Below are positions 53,631 to 64,000 of a stretch of DNA of 64,000 nucleotides, in pieces. The notes under the pieces are model-generated. The model did not search any database and was not told where the DNA came from. It was given only the letters and a program-made list of their open reading frames with translations. Positions within the stretch are counted from its first letter, which is position 1, and each line of letters begins with the position of its first letter. Origin of the DNA: Anodontia alba (lineage: Eukaryota; Mollusca; Bivalvia; Lucinida; Lucinidae); assembly GCA_964016985.1 (NCBI GenBank), contig OZ024826.1, positions 71,373,768 through 71,437,767 on the forward strand, given 5' to 3'. Made by a program: the position numbers and the translations under genes.

Positions 53631-54833
53631 CTAAACTGACCCATTAACACTGTTTATATTTTTGTCACTGACCGTGACGGTTGAGTCCGAAACTACAGTC
53701 ACGTTCACTTTAGGGGAACTTGTCGATTCTGAAGGCATAGCAAGACCGCCTCTCGGAGGGCTGTCAACCAATAATGACGCGCTACTAATATAACGCGCCG
53801 ACCCAGCATACGTTCCTGACTTAGTAGACGATGCAGTCTTCTCAGTCCGAGAGGAGCTCCGATCTGACGATGATTCGCGCGCCGTTTCACGCGCTGTCTC
53901 CAGCTCCGATTCATCACTGCTCTGCGAGCCTAATAAGTGACCCGCCGTGCCACTCCGCATTTCCAGACGATGACCACCAGATTCAAATCGACTTTTCTTC
54001 ATAATTTCACGCCATTTCGGGAATTTATCAGTATGGAGTTTTCCATTAACAATCAATTTTGCAGGGTATTGCAAAGATACCTCCACCTCAGAATCTGCCC
54101 GCTTAATCTCCTTCAGTTGACGATACAGATCCCTGCGTGCATTAGCTATTTCTTTCGGGTAATCCCGATTGATCCCATACGTAGTCCCTTTCAGTTTCTT
54201 AGCATTTGCAAGAATTAACTCAACGTCAGGGAAGTCTCTGAACGCCGCTATAATCGGTCTATGTTTGGCCTCTTGACCACGCATACCACGCCACTTTGAC
54301 CTCCTTCCAAGACGATGCACCCGTTGGATAAAAATTGCATCCGGATCAAGGCCCAGCTTATCCCCAAGGAAGGTTGCCAGGGATTCCATACAGTTCTCAT
54401 TGACAACTTCCTGGATCCCATAAAATATCAAATTGTTGCGGCGTTGCCTAGCTTCGCTATCAATTGACTTGTATGCCAATACATTGACCTTGTTTTTTAG
54501 TTTGGCCGTGTCAGATCTAACCTCCCTTACTGTCGTTTCAAGTTCATGGACACGATTACTGGTCAAAGTCATGTTTTGTAACATGGAAAAAATGCAATCA
54601 AGTTTCTGATCAGTTGAATAGTGGCTAAATGTTTCAGTCGTGATTTGGGGCTCAGATGGCGCTGTGGACGTGGATTTAGGAGAAGGGTTACTTGTCCCAC
54701 CTGTTGATCTCCTTTTTCGCTTAGATCGCTGTGTATCCGACCGACCATACCTGCCTTTTGTTTTCTTTTTATATGAAACTTCTTGCCAGTCCATACCCCT
54801 ATCAGTCTCATCAGCGGTAATATTACTCGCCAT
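53631..54833 (-). CDS. LINE-B ORF1, L1-type RNA-binding protein, 400 aa
   Basis: The ATG at 54833 (MASNITADETDRG) is chosen over an upstream GTG. The N-terminal part is basic (YKKKTKGRYGRSDTQRSKRK) and then serine/threonine-rich. A coiled-coil-like segment with heptad leucines (VHELETTVREVRSDTAKLKN) precedes the RRM-like block RRNNLIFYGIQE ... FIQRVHRLGR ... RPIIAAFRDF, followed by a C-terminal domain (ARRDLYRQLKEIK, LIVNGKLH) and a serine-rich tail. This is the order of L1-type ORF1 proteins. The frame has no lesion. The product would coat the element RNA and aid target-primed reverse transcription. Confidence 0.88.
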   Translation of the reverse strand: MASNITADETDRGMDWQEVSYKKKTKGRYGRSDTQRSKRKRRSTGGTSNPSPKSTSTAPSEPQITTETFSHYSTDQKLDCIFSMLQNMTLTSNRVHELETTVREVRSDTAKLKNKVNVLAYKSIDSEARQRRNNLIFYGIQEVVNENCMESLATFLGDKLGLDPDAIFIQRVHRLGRRSKWRGMRGQEAKHRPIIAAFRDFPDVELILANAKKLKGTTYGINRDYPKEIANARRDLYRQLKEIKRADSEVEVSLQYPAKLIVNGKLHTDKFPKWREIMKKSRFESGGHRLEMRSGTAGHLLGSQSSDESELETARETARESSSDRSSSRTEKTASSTKSGTYAGSARYISSASLLVDSPPRGGLAMPSESTSSPKVNVTVVSDSTVTVSDKNINSVNGSV

Positions 54834-54937
54834 TTCCACTGACCTTTCACTGGACTAAGTCCATTTTTAGCCACAGAACACTAAAATGTCCCAGATAATT
54901 CACAAAACACAACAACACATCGCCATATTGTGACGTA

Positions 54938-56300
54938 TTGTTAGGATTAGTGTCAGTGGGTGATAGTGGTTGCAGTTATTATTGTGAGGATTAGTGTTAA
55001 TGGGTGATAGTGGTTGCAGTTATTATTGTGAGGATTAGTGTTAATGGGTGATAGTGGTTGCAATTATTATTGTGAGGATTAGTGTTAATGGCTGATAGTG
55101 GTTGCAATTGTGAGGATTAGTGTTAATGGATGATAGTGGTTGCAATTGTGAGGATTAGTGTTAATGGGTGATAGTGGTTGTATTGTGAGGGTTAGTGTTA
55201 ATGGGTGCTGATAGTGGTTGCAGTTGTGAGGATTAGTGTTAATGGGTGATAGTGGTTGCAATTGTGAGGATTAGTGTTAATGGGTGATAGTGGTTGCAGT
55301 TATGAGGATTAGTGTTAATGGGTGATGGTGGTTGCATTTGTGAGGATTAGTGTTAGTGGGTGATAGTGGTTGCAGTTATTATTGTGAGGATTAGTGTTAA
55401 TGGGTGATTTTGGTTGCAATTATTATTGTGAGGCTTAGTGTTAATGGATGATAGTGGTTGCAGTTATTATTGTGAGGACTAGTGTTAATGGGTGATAGTG
55501 GTTGCAATTGTGAAATTAGTGTTAATGGATGATAGTGGTTGCAATTGTGACGAATAGTGTTAATGGATGATAGTGGTTGCAATTATGAGGATTAGTGTTG
55601 ATGGGTGCTGATAGCTGTTGCAGTAGTGAGGATTAATTTTGTTTGGCGCTGATAGTGGTTGCATTTGTGAGAATTAGTGTTAATGGCTGATAGTGGTTGC
55701 ACTTGTGAGAATTAGTGTTATTGGGTGATAGTGGTTGCATTTATGAGGATTAATGTTTATGGGTGATATAGTGGATGCAGTTGTGCGGACTAGTGTTAAG
55801 GGTGCCATTATTGGTTCCATTTGTGAAGATTAGTGTTAATGGATGCCATTAGCAGTTGCAGTTGTGAGGATAAGTGTTTATTGGTGTCAAATTTGATATG
55901 GTTGCAGTTGTGAATAGTACTAATGGGTGATAGTGGTTGGAGTTGTGAGGAGTAGTGTTAATGGGTGATAGTGGTTGCAGTTCTGAGAATTAGTGATATA
56001 TGGTGCAGATAGTGGTTGCAGTTGGGTGACAAATGTGGTTGAAGTTGTGAGTATTAGTGTTAATGGTCATTGATAGCAGTTGCAGTAGTAAGAATTAGTG
56101 TTAATGGGTGCTGATAAGGGTTGCAGTTGTGAGGATTACTGTTATTAGGTGTTGATGTTGGTTCCATTTGTGAGGACTAGTGTTAATGTGTCCCAATAGT
56201 GGTTGCAGTTGTGAGTATTTGTGTTTATGGGTGCCAAATATGGTTGCAGTTGTGGGGGATTAGTGTTAATGGGTGCTGAGAGTAGTTGTATTTGTGAGGA
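54938..56300. repeat. 38-bp minisatellite array, right part
   Basis: Same unit as 48080-49258, resuming with TGTTAGGATTAGTGTCAG. Regular to about 55600, more diverged to the right. Confidence 0.93.
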
Positions 56301-56765
56301 CTCGGGGGTGGGGGGGGTAACTTTCTATATATGGCATAGTAGGTGTGCGTGCCAAATGGCCCCCTTTTTCAGCGCTGCCAGGTATATGATTGGCCCCCTT
56401 TTTTCAGCAAAAAGTATATGATTGGCCCCATTTTTCTGGATTAGTATATGAAAGGCCCCACTTTTCTGATGTATCCCTGTACATGCACATATTTTTTGTT
56501 CAGATATTTTTCGAGGCTACTTGTTCTCTTGGTATTCAATGAAATGACTGCTATATTTGTCTAACTACCAGCAATAAATGGGTACAAAATAGGGCAGTAT
56601 ATGTATGGGTCAACATTTCAGTCAATCTAGGTTATGAATGGGTCCATTTTTTCAAAGGCCAGGTATATGGTTGGGGTAGGTATCGAAATACTGGCTCGTT
56701 CACCCGTACCACAGTTACCCCCAAGTTAACCCCCTCCCCCCCCCCCCCCTGCCCCCCTCCCCGAG
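56301..56765. mobile_element. MITE with G-rich termini in the minisatellite
   Basis: It starts CTCGGGGGTGGGGGGGG and ends, inverted, CTCGGGGAGGGGGG. TGTGAGGA at 56293-56300 and 56766-56773 is duplicated. Inside are AT-rich direct segments (GGTATATGATTGGCCCC, three times). The element is 465 bp. The 8-bp duplication suggests a hAT-like integrase, but because the target is a tandem repeat the duplication could also pre-exist. Confidence 0.75.
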
Positions 56766-56935
56766 TGTGAGGATTAGAGTTAAAGAGTACCAGTAGTGGT
56801 TATATTTGTGAGAATTCATGTTACTGGGTGCTGATAGTGGTCGCAGTTGTGAGGATTAGTGTTAATGGATGATAGTGGTTGCATTTGTGAGGATTAGTGT
56901 TAATGGTTACTGATAATGGTTGCAGTTGCAGGTGG
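56766..56935. repeat. 38-bp minisatellite, last units
   Basis: Four to five diverged units resume after the MITE and end near GGTTGCAGTTGCAGG. Confidence 0.85.
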
Positions 56936-57501
56936 CCTTTCAGTGGATGTAGATGGCCTTTAAGACAGTTATAACTGTAGTTGCAGTTGTTATGATTAGT
57001 GTCAGGCTTAGGTCAGAACACTCCAAGTTATTTTGTCAGGCTTACATCAGAATACGCCAAGTTATTTTCTGCTAGCTCAGAAAAATATAACTGAATATGT
57101 TTTTAATATCTAGAAAGTATAGGGTAAAATTTCAGAATATAGTTTCAGATAATTATTGAAATTTTTTTTCATAAGCTGAAGTTAATAGCTGTTATGAAAG
57201 AACAGACATAAGAGTTATCATAAATGCCACTCAAGGCAGGAAAGACATCTGTATTTTTGCCACCAGTAATATTTTTATTTGCTATCAAGTAGGCCATGAT
57301 AACCTCATAAAGAAATTATTAAATCCCACCTGTAGAAGAAACAGGTGTAAGAGGATGGATGGATGAATTTACATATAACATTTCTGTCAACAGTACTTCA
57401 TGTATACATGGCAGAAAAAGTTATAGATATTTGAGTTTAACATGCCATAACAAAAATTGGCAGAATTGGACATGGACATATTCATGACATTTGTTAATAC
57501 T
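56936..57501. other. Non-coding, nothing recognised
   Basis: No gene. A short duplicated phrase (GTCAGGCTTAGGTCAGAACA / GTCAGGCTTACATCAGAATA) lies at 57001-57055. Confidence 0.4.
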
Positions 57502-57735
57502 TTTAGCTCCCACAAGCCAAAGGCTCAGGATGAAATTTATGCCCACTTTCTGTCTGTCAATCATCGTCCATCCAGTGTCTCAAATGACTTTTTCTCTGAA
57601 GTCCCTGGGCCAATTTTTATTCAGTTTTGTGGTTTTGGGAACAAAATATTGCTAAAATGATCTTGGTCCATAGATGAAGATGGGATGTAGGTAAAAAAAC
57701 TAAAAAAAACTTCTAAATTAAGAATGCTTTGGATC
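57502..57735 (+). mobile_element. Hairpin-ended repeat, family A fragment
   Basis: Starts CTTTTAGCTCCCACAAGCC, then TTTCTGTCTGTC and GACTTTTTCTCTGAAGTCCCTGG, as in 14388 onwards. It is split by the SINE at 57750 and probably continues after it at 58072-58200 (GTTGACCTTTAACC). Confidence 0.55.
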
Positions 57736-57749
57736 TTATGGCATCAGGG

Positions 57750-58057
57750 GCTAGCCTGGGTGGCTTAGTTGGATGCCCATCCAACTGGTGATCAGGAGGT
57801 TGCAGGTTCAACCCTCGCTGAGTCAGCAACATTCTTTAATGGAGATTGATCTTGAAATACTTTCTACAGTCATTCTCTCCCTTCCTTTGATCCAAGAAGG
57901 GCAGTTGTCTGTTTCTGGCAAAAGACTGTGCACAATACTGGTTAACTGCTGAGAGGACTAAACCTGCCCAGAAAGTGTGGGTAGGTAAACTGATCAAACT
58001 CAACCAGTGACCCTATTTGGTAGATTGGGCCTTAAAACCTCAACACCAACAAACAAA
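57750..58057 (+). mobile_element. tRNA-derived SINE, complete, with 14-bp target duplication
   Basis: The head GCTAGCCTGGGTGGCTTAGT and the B box GGTTCAACCC are followed by the same body as at 23033 and the tail TTAAAACCTCAACACC plus AACAAACAAA. TTATGGCATCAGGG at 57736-57749 and 58058-58071 is duplicated. Confidence 0.92.
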
Positions 58058-58329
58058 TTATGGCATCAGGGATGTGAGTTCTATCAAATTTGCTAAAATC
58101 ATGGTCCTAGGTTGACCTTTAACCTCTTTGCAGCTATATCAAATTTGCTTCTCTTTCCATTTGTATGGGTAAAATGTTGAAAAATCATTTTCTCAAAACA
58201 TATTATAGACTTATTGTTGAATTACCAATATGTAATTGAAATAGCAAAACCTTTTAGTTATAATTCAAATTTTATATCTCAGGGGTTATGTGCTCTTGTC
58301 CTTGGGCTATATACATTTATTACATCATG

Positions 58330-58715
58330 ATAATGTTAAACAACTTCTTATCTAAAAATGCTGGGCTGGCTATGACCAAATTGCATGCAAGGTCTTCTGT
58401 TGAGAGGGGATTGAGAGTTACTCTGACTTGTTATGCAAATTTTAAATGCTACACAGCACCTGAGGCATATGAAGGCAGTGGCCAGTGTGTTATGGGCATG
58501 CCTTTGTACAGCCTTGCTTTCATGGATGATCCCTGCACACTTGGTGCTACTGTCTGTCACTAAACGCATCCCTGTCCACTTTATATTGAATCCAGGCCAC
58601 ATCAAATATAAAATAGGTATACTAATATTCTGAAAATTTTCTCAGTCCAAGTAGGATTCAAACCCACAACCTCCCACTTGTAAGTTATGAGCGACTAGGC
58701 CTTCCAGTCCACCCT
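58330..58715 (-). mobile_element. Possible second SINE family, minus strand
   Basis: On the minus strand GGTTGTGGGTTTGAATCC (near 58650-58667) looks like a tRNA T-arm/B box, preceded by GGCCTAGTCGCTCATAAC in the A-box region. Downstream follows a unique-looking 300-bp body. The overlapping short frames on both strands are not convincing. No target duplication was found. Confidence 0.4.
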
Positions 58716-58849
58716 CTTTTGGGGTCAAAGGGGACTTTTAAAATGGGATCATCTGTCCGACTGTTTGTCCGTCGGTCCTTCCATCCGAGATTCCATCTGT
58801 CCGTAGACACAGTGAGATGGGTAGCTTGTGGACGCAACTCCTCCTACAG

Positions 58850-60832
58850 TTTTTATCCCCTGACCGAAAGGTTCGGGGATATAGCGATCGCCCTGGCGTC
58901 CGTCTGTCCGTCCATCTGTAGACAAAACTTTATGTGGCCCATAACTCCTATACCCTTTGAGCTATTTTCATGAAACTTTGTCAGGTTGTAGAGGGCATTG
59001 GGTAGGAGTGTCGTGTGCAAGAATGATAACTCTAATCGACTTGGTTCAGGAGTTATCTCCCATAGTCTCCCAAAATTATAAAATTTTGTGCAGACCATAA
59101 CTCTGAAACCCTTTAAGATATTTTCATGATACTTCACCAATATGTAGAGGACATTGAGTAGGCGTGTCGAGTACAAGACAGACAACTCTAGCTGACTCTA
59201 TTTTGGAGTTACCTCCCATAGTTGTTAAATCTTGTGCGGCCCATAACTTTAAAACCCTTTAAGGTATTTTCATGATACTTCACCATTAGGTAGAGGACAT
59301 TAAGTAGGCATGTCACTTACAAGAAAGACAACTCTAACTGACTGCTTTCTTGAGTTATCTCCCATAGTGCAGGCCATAACTCAATAACCCTTTTAGATAT
59401 TTTCATGATACTTGATCAAGTTGTAGAGGACATTGGGTAGGTGTGTCACATACAAGAACAACAACTCTAGCTGACTCCGTTTTGGGAGTTATCTCCCATA
59501 GTTGTTAAATCTTGTGCGGCCCATAACTCTAAAACCCTATAAGTTATTTTCATGATACTTCACCAATAGGTAGAGGACATTGAGTAGGGGTGTCGCGTAC
59601 AAGAATGACAACTCTAACTGACTGCATTCTGGAGTTATCTCACATAGTTATGAAATCTTGTGCAGGCCATAACTCAATAACCCTTTGAGATATTATCATG
59701 ATACTTTATTAAGTTGTAGAGGACATTGAGTAGGTGTGTCACATACAAGAACAACAACTCTAACTGACTCATTTCTGGAGTTATCTCCCATAGTTGTTAA
59801 ATCTTGTGCAGGCTATAACTCTTAAACCTTATGATACTTCATCAAGTTGTAGAGGACATTGAGTAGGCATGTCATGTACACAAAAAACAAGTCTGACTCC
59901 ATTTTTAAGTTATCTCCCATAGTTGTTAAATTTGCTGACAGTCATAACTTCTCTACCAGTTGAGATTTTTTGGTGATAATTAATAGGGATGCTTAGAACA
60001 TTAAGAAGGAGAGTTGCATTTAAAAATTGTAACTATGGGTTACTTGTTACTCCATTTATTTTCAGTTATCTCCCCTGGTGGTAAAATCTTTTGCAGGCCA
60101 TAACTCTTTAACCGGTGGAGACATTTTAATGATAGTAGAGATGCTAAGAACATAAACTAGGTGTGTCACAATATGTAAGGACAACTCTGACCTACGGAGT
60201 GTTGGAGTTATCTCCCTTACTTATACTGGGGATGCAGATTTATCAGCAATGCATGCAGCAGGCTTTATTTTTCTCATTATTTTTGGATTCTTTGTTGAAA
60301 ATCACTAACTAGCGAACACAAAATTGAGTTTCTCAGAATAAGGGTTGAAGAATTACAGGCCTTGCAGGCAAAGGGCCTTATATTTCTCATTATTTTTGGG
60401 TTCTTTGTTGAAAATCACTTACTAGCGAACACAAAATCCAGTTTCTATGACTTACAGTTGAGAGTTATAATCTTTGCAGGCAACAGGTCTTATTTTTCTC
60501 ATTATTTTCGGATTCTTTGTTGAAAGTCATTAACTAGCAAACAAAAAATCCAGTTTCCATGACTTACAGTTTGAGAGTTATAATCATTGCAGGCAACGGG
60601 CCTTATTGTTCTCATTATTTTCAGTTTCTTTGTTGAAAAACACAAAATCCAGTTTCCACAACTTACGATTTTAGAGTTCTATGTCTGATTCACAGTTGTG
60701 GAGTTATCACCCACTGCAGGGTTAAACAAGTGTATCCCTTTTATAAAATTACATCTCTGATGCCCTAGATTAAAAAAAGACGGCAATTTGCAGTGCTGTC
60801 GGGGGATTTACCATCTCTTCTAATGGCTATTT
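58850..60832 (+). mobile_element. Hairpin-ended repeat, family D
   Basis: It starts TTTTTATCCCCTGACCGAAA and forms ATCCCC ... GGGGAT with an inner GACC-GAAA-GGTT tetraloop hairpin. Near the right end GTCGGGGGAT (60798-60807) is inverted to the 5' ATCCCCTGAC (9 of 10). It ends near CTCTTCTAATGGCTATT. Inside are two arrays: 133-156-bp units (59000-59930, landmark GTAGAGGACATTG) and 112-113-bp units (60260-60700, landmark TTCTCATTATTTT at 60271, 60384, 60496, 60609). Confidence 0.65.
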
Positions 60833-61760
60833 TTAACTGATCTTTTTGAAACTTTGCAGGTGTTTTTGTCATGGTCTGAAAATGTGCATCTGGTTTGGGG
60901 GTTATCCTCCCTTTATTTTTTTATCAACTTTTTCCACTTTTTTGACTTAGTTTTTTCAAGGTCAGATTACTATTAGAGTAGATACCTTGTGGGCGCAACT
61001 CCTCCTAGAATTTTACACGGATCATTTTAAACTGTGCATACTTGTTCTACATGGTCTGTAGAATTGCATGTCATTTTGGGGTCATTCTCCCATTATTTTT
61101 TATCAACTTTTCTTCTTTTTCGACTTAGTGTTTTTCAGGTTCAATTACTATTAGAATAGATACCTTGTGGACGCAACGCCTAATAGAGTTTTCCATGGGT
61201 CATTTTGAAACTATGCATACTTGGTCTACATGGTCTGTAGATGTGCATGTGGTTTTGAGGCTATCCTCTGATTGTTTTTAATCAACTTTTTCTACTTTTT
61301 TCGACTTAGTTTTTTCCAGGTTCCATTAGTATTAGAATAGATACATTGTGGCCGCAACTCCTCCTGTAGTTTTCCACCAATCATTTTGAAAACATGCACA
61401 CTTGTTCTACATAGTCTGAAGATGTGCAAGTGATTGTTGGGTTATCCTCCCTTAATTTTTTAGCAACTTTTTCTACTTTTTCGATGTTGTTTTTCAGGTC
61501 CGATTAGTATTAGATTGATACCTTGTGGACGCAACTCATCCTACAGTTTTCCAGCAGTCATTTTTAAATTATGCATACTTGTTCTGTATGGTCTGAAGAT
61601 GTGTGTGTAGTTTGTGGGTTATTCTTCCAGTATTTTTTATCCACTTTTTCCACTTTTTTGACTTAGTTTTTTCCAGGTCCAATTAGTATTGGAATAGATA
61701 CCTTGTAGGCACAACCCATCCTAGAATTTTCTAATGATCATTTTGAAACTAAGCATATTT
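60833..61760. repeat. 180-bp tandem array, 5 units
   Basis: TTTTATCAACTTTTTC-type landmarks at 60922, 61101, 61280, 61461 and 61639 (spacing 178-181). Each unit carries GATACCTTGTGGACGCAAC. Confidence 0.85.
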
Positions 61761-61780
61761 GTGCATGTAGTTTTGAGGTT

Positions 61781-62254
61781 TCCTATTATACGGATTTAAA
61801 ACTCACAACCCTTTACTAACAAAGCCATGACGTTGGGGGATGCTTGCCCTCAACAGGCTTTTATACAGTATTATTTCTCTATAAAATAATTAGAATGGTA
61901 TTTTGATGCTCAAAGGATCTCCAAAATGTGGTCCCATAAAAGTTATAATTTACCCTGAAATAAAGATTTGAGCAGTCCACCAAACTTATTTACCTTATAA
62001 TCTCTAGTTATTTCATAACTATCTCGCTTGATGTTTTGACTAAATGACCTGGCTAGATAATATTTTCTCCGATGATGCAGTAATAATGAGTTCTCAGAAA
62101 CATTTTTATCAATCTAGACATATCTGCATTTCATTTGGAAAGATTATTTTCAGAATACAAAAACATAAGGTTATATCAAAAGTAGCTCATGTATCAGTCT
62201 TCAAGGTCTTTATGTTTGAACCACAGTTGCATTTAGAGACAGAAAGCTGATGCC
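61781..62254. other. Non-coding, nothing recognised
   Basis: The 68-codon frame 62044-62250 has no recognised features. Confidence 0.35.
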
Positions 62255-64000
62255 TGTCTTTAGGATTGCACCATCATTTACTGACATTTGTCAGATTATT
62301 ATTCAACTAGAATTTGGTCCTGTATGTCGTCTTGACTTATATTAGGGAGGTTTTTTCTCAGCTATAAAGGTTTGCATCCGGATGATTTAAACATAGTTGT
62401 ATCTGGGAAGAGCAGCTGAAGTCAACTATGAGTATTTGACCTTGACCTATACTCCATTTTTTCACTGAATTTCTCTTCAACTAAAAGGGTTGATGTCATA
62501 TTTGGATCTAAGTTGCATCTTGGAATGGCCAGCTGAAGATTGTCATCATTATTTTACTTTTATATTTCATACTTCAGTGACTGATCCATTTTTCCGTAGA
62601 TGTAAGGGTTGATGTTTGCATCAGGGGTTGCATTTGGGAAGTGGCAGCTGAAACATACAATCAATATTTGACTTTAATCAATGTTTCATGGCTCATTGAC
62701 TGGTCTGTCTTGAGGAGGGCAGCTGAAGCCTACAATCAGTATTTGACTTTGTCCAGTATTTCATGGCTCATTGACTGGTCTATGTTGAGGAGGGCAGCTG
62801 AAGCCTACAATCAGTATTTGACTTTGACCAGTATTTCATGGTGCATTGACTGGTCTATGTTGAGGAGGGCAGCTGAAGCCTACAATCAGTATTTGACTTT
62901 GACCAGTATTTCATGGTGCATTGACTGGTCTATGTTGAGGAGGGCAGCTGAAGCCTACAATCAGTATTTGACTTTGACCAGTATTTCATGGTGCATTGAC
63001 TGGTCTATGTTGAGGAGGGCAGCTGAAGCCTACAATCAGTATTTGACTTTGACCAGTATTTCATGGTGCATTGACTGGTCTATGTTGAGGAGGGCAGCTG
63101 AAGCCTACAATCAGTATTTGACTTTGACCAGTATTTCATGGTGCATTGACTGGTCTATGTTGAGGAGGGCAGCTGAAGCCTACAATCAGTATTTGACTTT
63201 GACCAGTATTTCATGATGCATTGACTGGTCTATGTTGAGGAGGACAGCTGAAGCCTATCATCAGTATTTGACTTTGATCAATATTTTATCACTGAATGAC
63301 TGGTCCATCTTGGGGACGGCAGCTGAAGCCTACCATCAGTATTTGACTTTGAACAATATTTCACAGCTCATTGACTGATCAGTCTTGGGAAGGGCAGCTA
63401 AAGCCTATCATCAGTATTTGACTTTGAACAATATTTCACAGCTCATTGACTGGTCCATCTTAGAAGAGCAGCTGAAGCCTTCCATCAGTATTTGACTTTG
63501 AACAATATTTCCCAGCTCACTGACTGTCAGTCTTGGGGAGGGCAGCTGAAGCAGATCATCAGTATTTGTTGACAAATATTTCACAGCTCTTTGACTGGTC
63601 CATTTTAGGAAGAGCAGCAGCTGAAGCCTTCCATCAGCCTTCCATTTGATGTTGACAAATATTGACCGGTCCATCTTAGGAAGAGCAACAAGCCTATCAT
63701 CATCAATATATGATTTTGACAAATATTTTATGGCTCATTGACTGGTCCCTCTTAGGAACAGCTGGTGTCTATCATCAATATTTGATGTTGACAAATATTT
63801 CAAAGCTCATTGATTGGTCCATCTTAGGTAGAGCAGTTGAAGCCTACCATCAGTATTTGATGTTGACAAATATTTCACGACTCATTGACTGGTCCATCTT
63901 GGGAAGGGCAGCTGCAGCTTTGTCATCAGTATTTTACTTTGACCATTATTTCACACCTCAATGACTGGTCAATCTTGGGAAGGACAGCTGAAGCCTGCCA
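62255..64000. repeat. 75-bp minisatellite array, runs off the window
   Basis: The unit is GGGCAGCTGAAGCCTACAAT, CAGTATTTGACTTTGACC and AGTATTTCATGG with TGCATTGACTGGTCTATG. Five to six central units (about 62790-63215) are identical or nearly so, and outer units are diverged. As 75 is a multiple of three, a 191-codon frame of eight 25-residue repeats is open at 62641-63216, closed by TGG to TGA in the eighth unit. I regard it as non-coding. Confidence 0.92.

Larger units (their letters stand above)
49259..54937 (-). mobile_element. LINE-B, nearly full-length L1-like retrotransposon
   Basis: Minus-strand order: a 5' leader from about 54937, ORF1 (54833-53631), a 21-nt gap, ORF2 (53609-50053), a 3' untranslated region with TA/CA microsatellites, and a 3' end of tandem TTCTG pentamers (plus strand AACAG, 49259-49285). 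The 38-bp minisatellite lies on both sides and its phase is kept across the element. No target duplication is obvious, since the target itself is repetitive. Length is about 5.7 kb. Confidence 0.9.
58716..61780 (+). mobile_element. 180-bp-unit repeat element, interrupted
   Basis: The left piece (58716-58849) ends GTGGACGCAACTCCTCCTAC. The right piece (60833-61780) is a tandem array that has the same phrase in each unit. The two are separated by a family D element inserted in a T-run after CTACAG. Confidence 0.6.

Noticed and set aside
58288..58633. 91-, 66- and 85-codon frames on both strands
   Set aside because: Mutually overlapping frames on both strands with no splice or start context; adjacent to a tRNA-like SINE head, so probably the SINE body.
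62641..63216. A 191-residue protein of eight 25-residue repeats
   Set aside because: Unit length divisible by three keeps the frame open; the frame has no independent start context and is broken in the diverged outer units.

Overview
The window looks like nuclear DNA from a marine bivalve mollusc. It is AT-rich, has introns, and carries no prokaryotic-type operons, no rRNA, no convincing tRNA gene and no CRISPR array. The placement rests on the kinds of interspersed repeats, recalled rather than searched: tRNA-derived SINEs, TTAA-flanked MITEs, Tc1-like and L1-like elements, and hairpin-ended repeats with internal 110-180 bp tandem units. Species is not claimed.

Most of the sequence is mobile and tandemly repeated DNA. 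By region: 0-5 kb has an apparently intact Tc1-like transposon and one candidate host exon. 5-12 kb has MITEs, a 490-bp duplication flanking a 142-bp array, and a possible short spliced transcript. 12-19 kb is a mosaic of hairpin-ended elements and degenerate arrays. 19-27 kb has a 41-bp array, a 485-bp foldback, a SINE, palindromes and MITEs. 27.2-32.7 kb is one 47-bp satellite of about 116 units with higher-order structure. 33.6-40.1 kb has two further candidate host exons, a 31-bp array with a 124-bp higher-order unit, nested TTAA MITEs and a SINE. 40.1-47.6 kb is a dead L1-like LINE split by two younger hairpin-ended elements, one of which carries a hAT-type MITE with a perfect 8-bp target duplication. 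48.1-56.9 kb is a 38-bp minisatellite interrupted by a nearly full-length LINE (minus strand) and a G-rich MITE. 57-61.8 kb has another SINE and a further nested pair of hairpin-ended or array elements. 62.3 kb to the end is a 75-bp array.

The best protein-coding signals are (1) a 340-aa DD34E Tc1-like transposase with no visible lesion, (2) the ORF1 and broken ORF2 of the minus-strand LINE, and (3) short splice-bounded open segments on the plus strand (4420-4524, 33622-33801, 37476-37649, possibly 23855-23907). The third group may be exons of one large host gene whose introns hold all the repeats. That gene was not identified.

The most unusual theme is a class of repeats that begin with a terminal hairpin after a T-run, carry internal tandem units, and end in a second hairpin followed by CTCTTGTT-like sequence. 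Their layout resembles Helentron-derived non-autonomous elements. One copy carries a 120-bp-spaced series of TCAAGGTCA-like sites, including two perfect AGGTCAnnnTGACCT palindromes.
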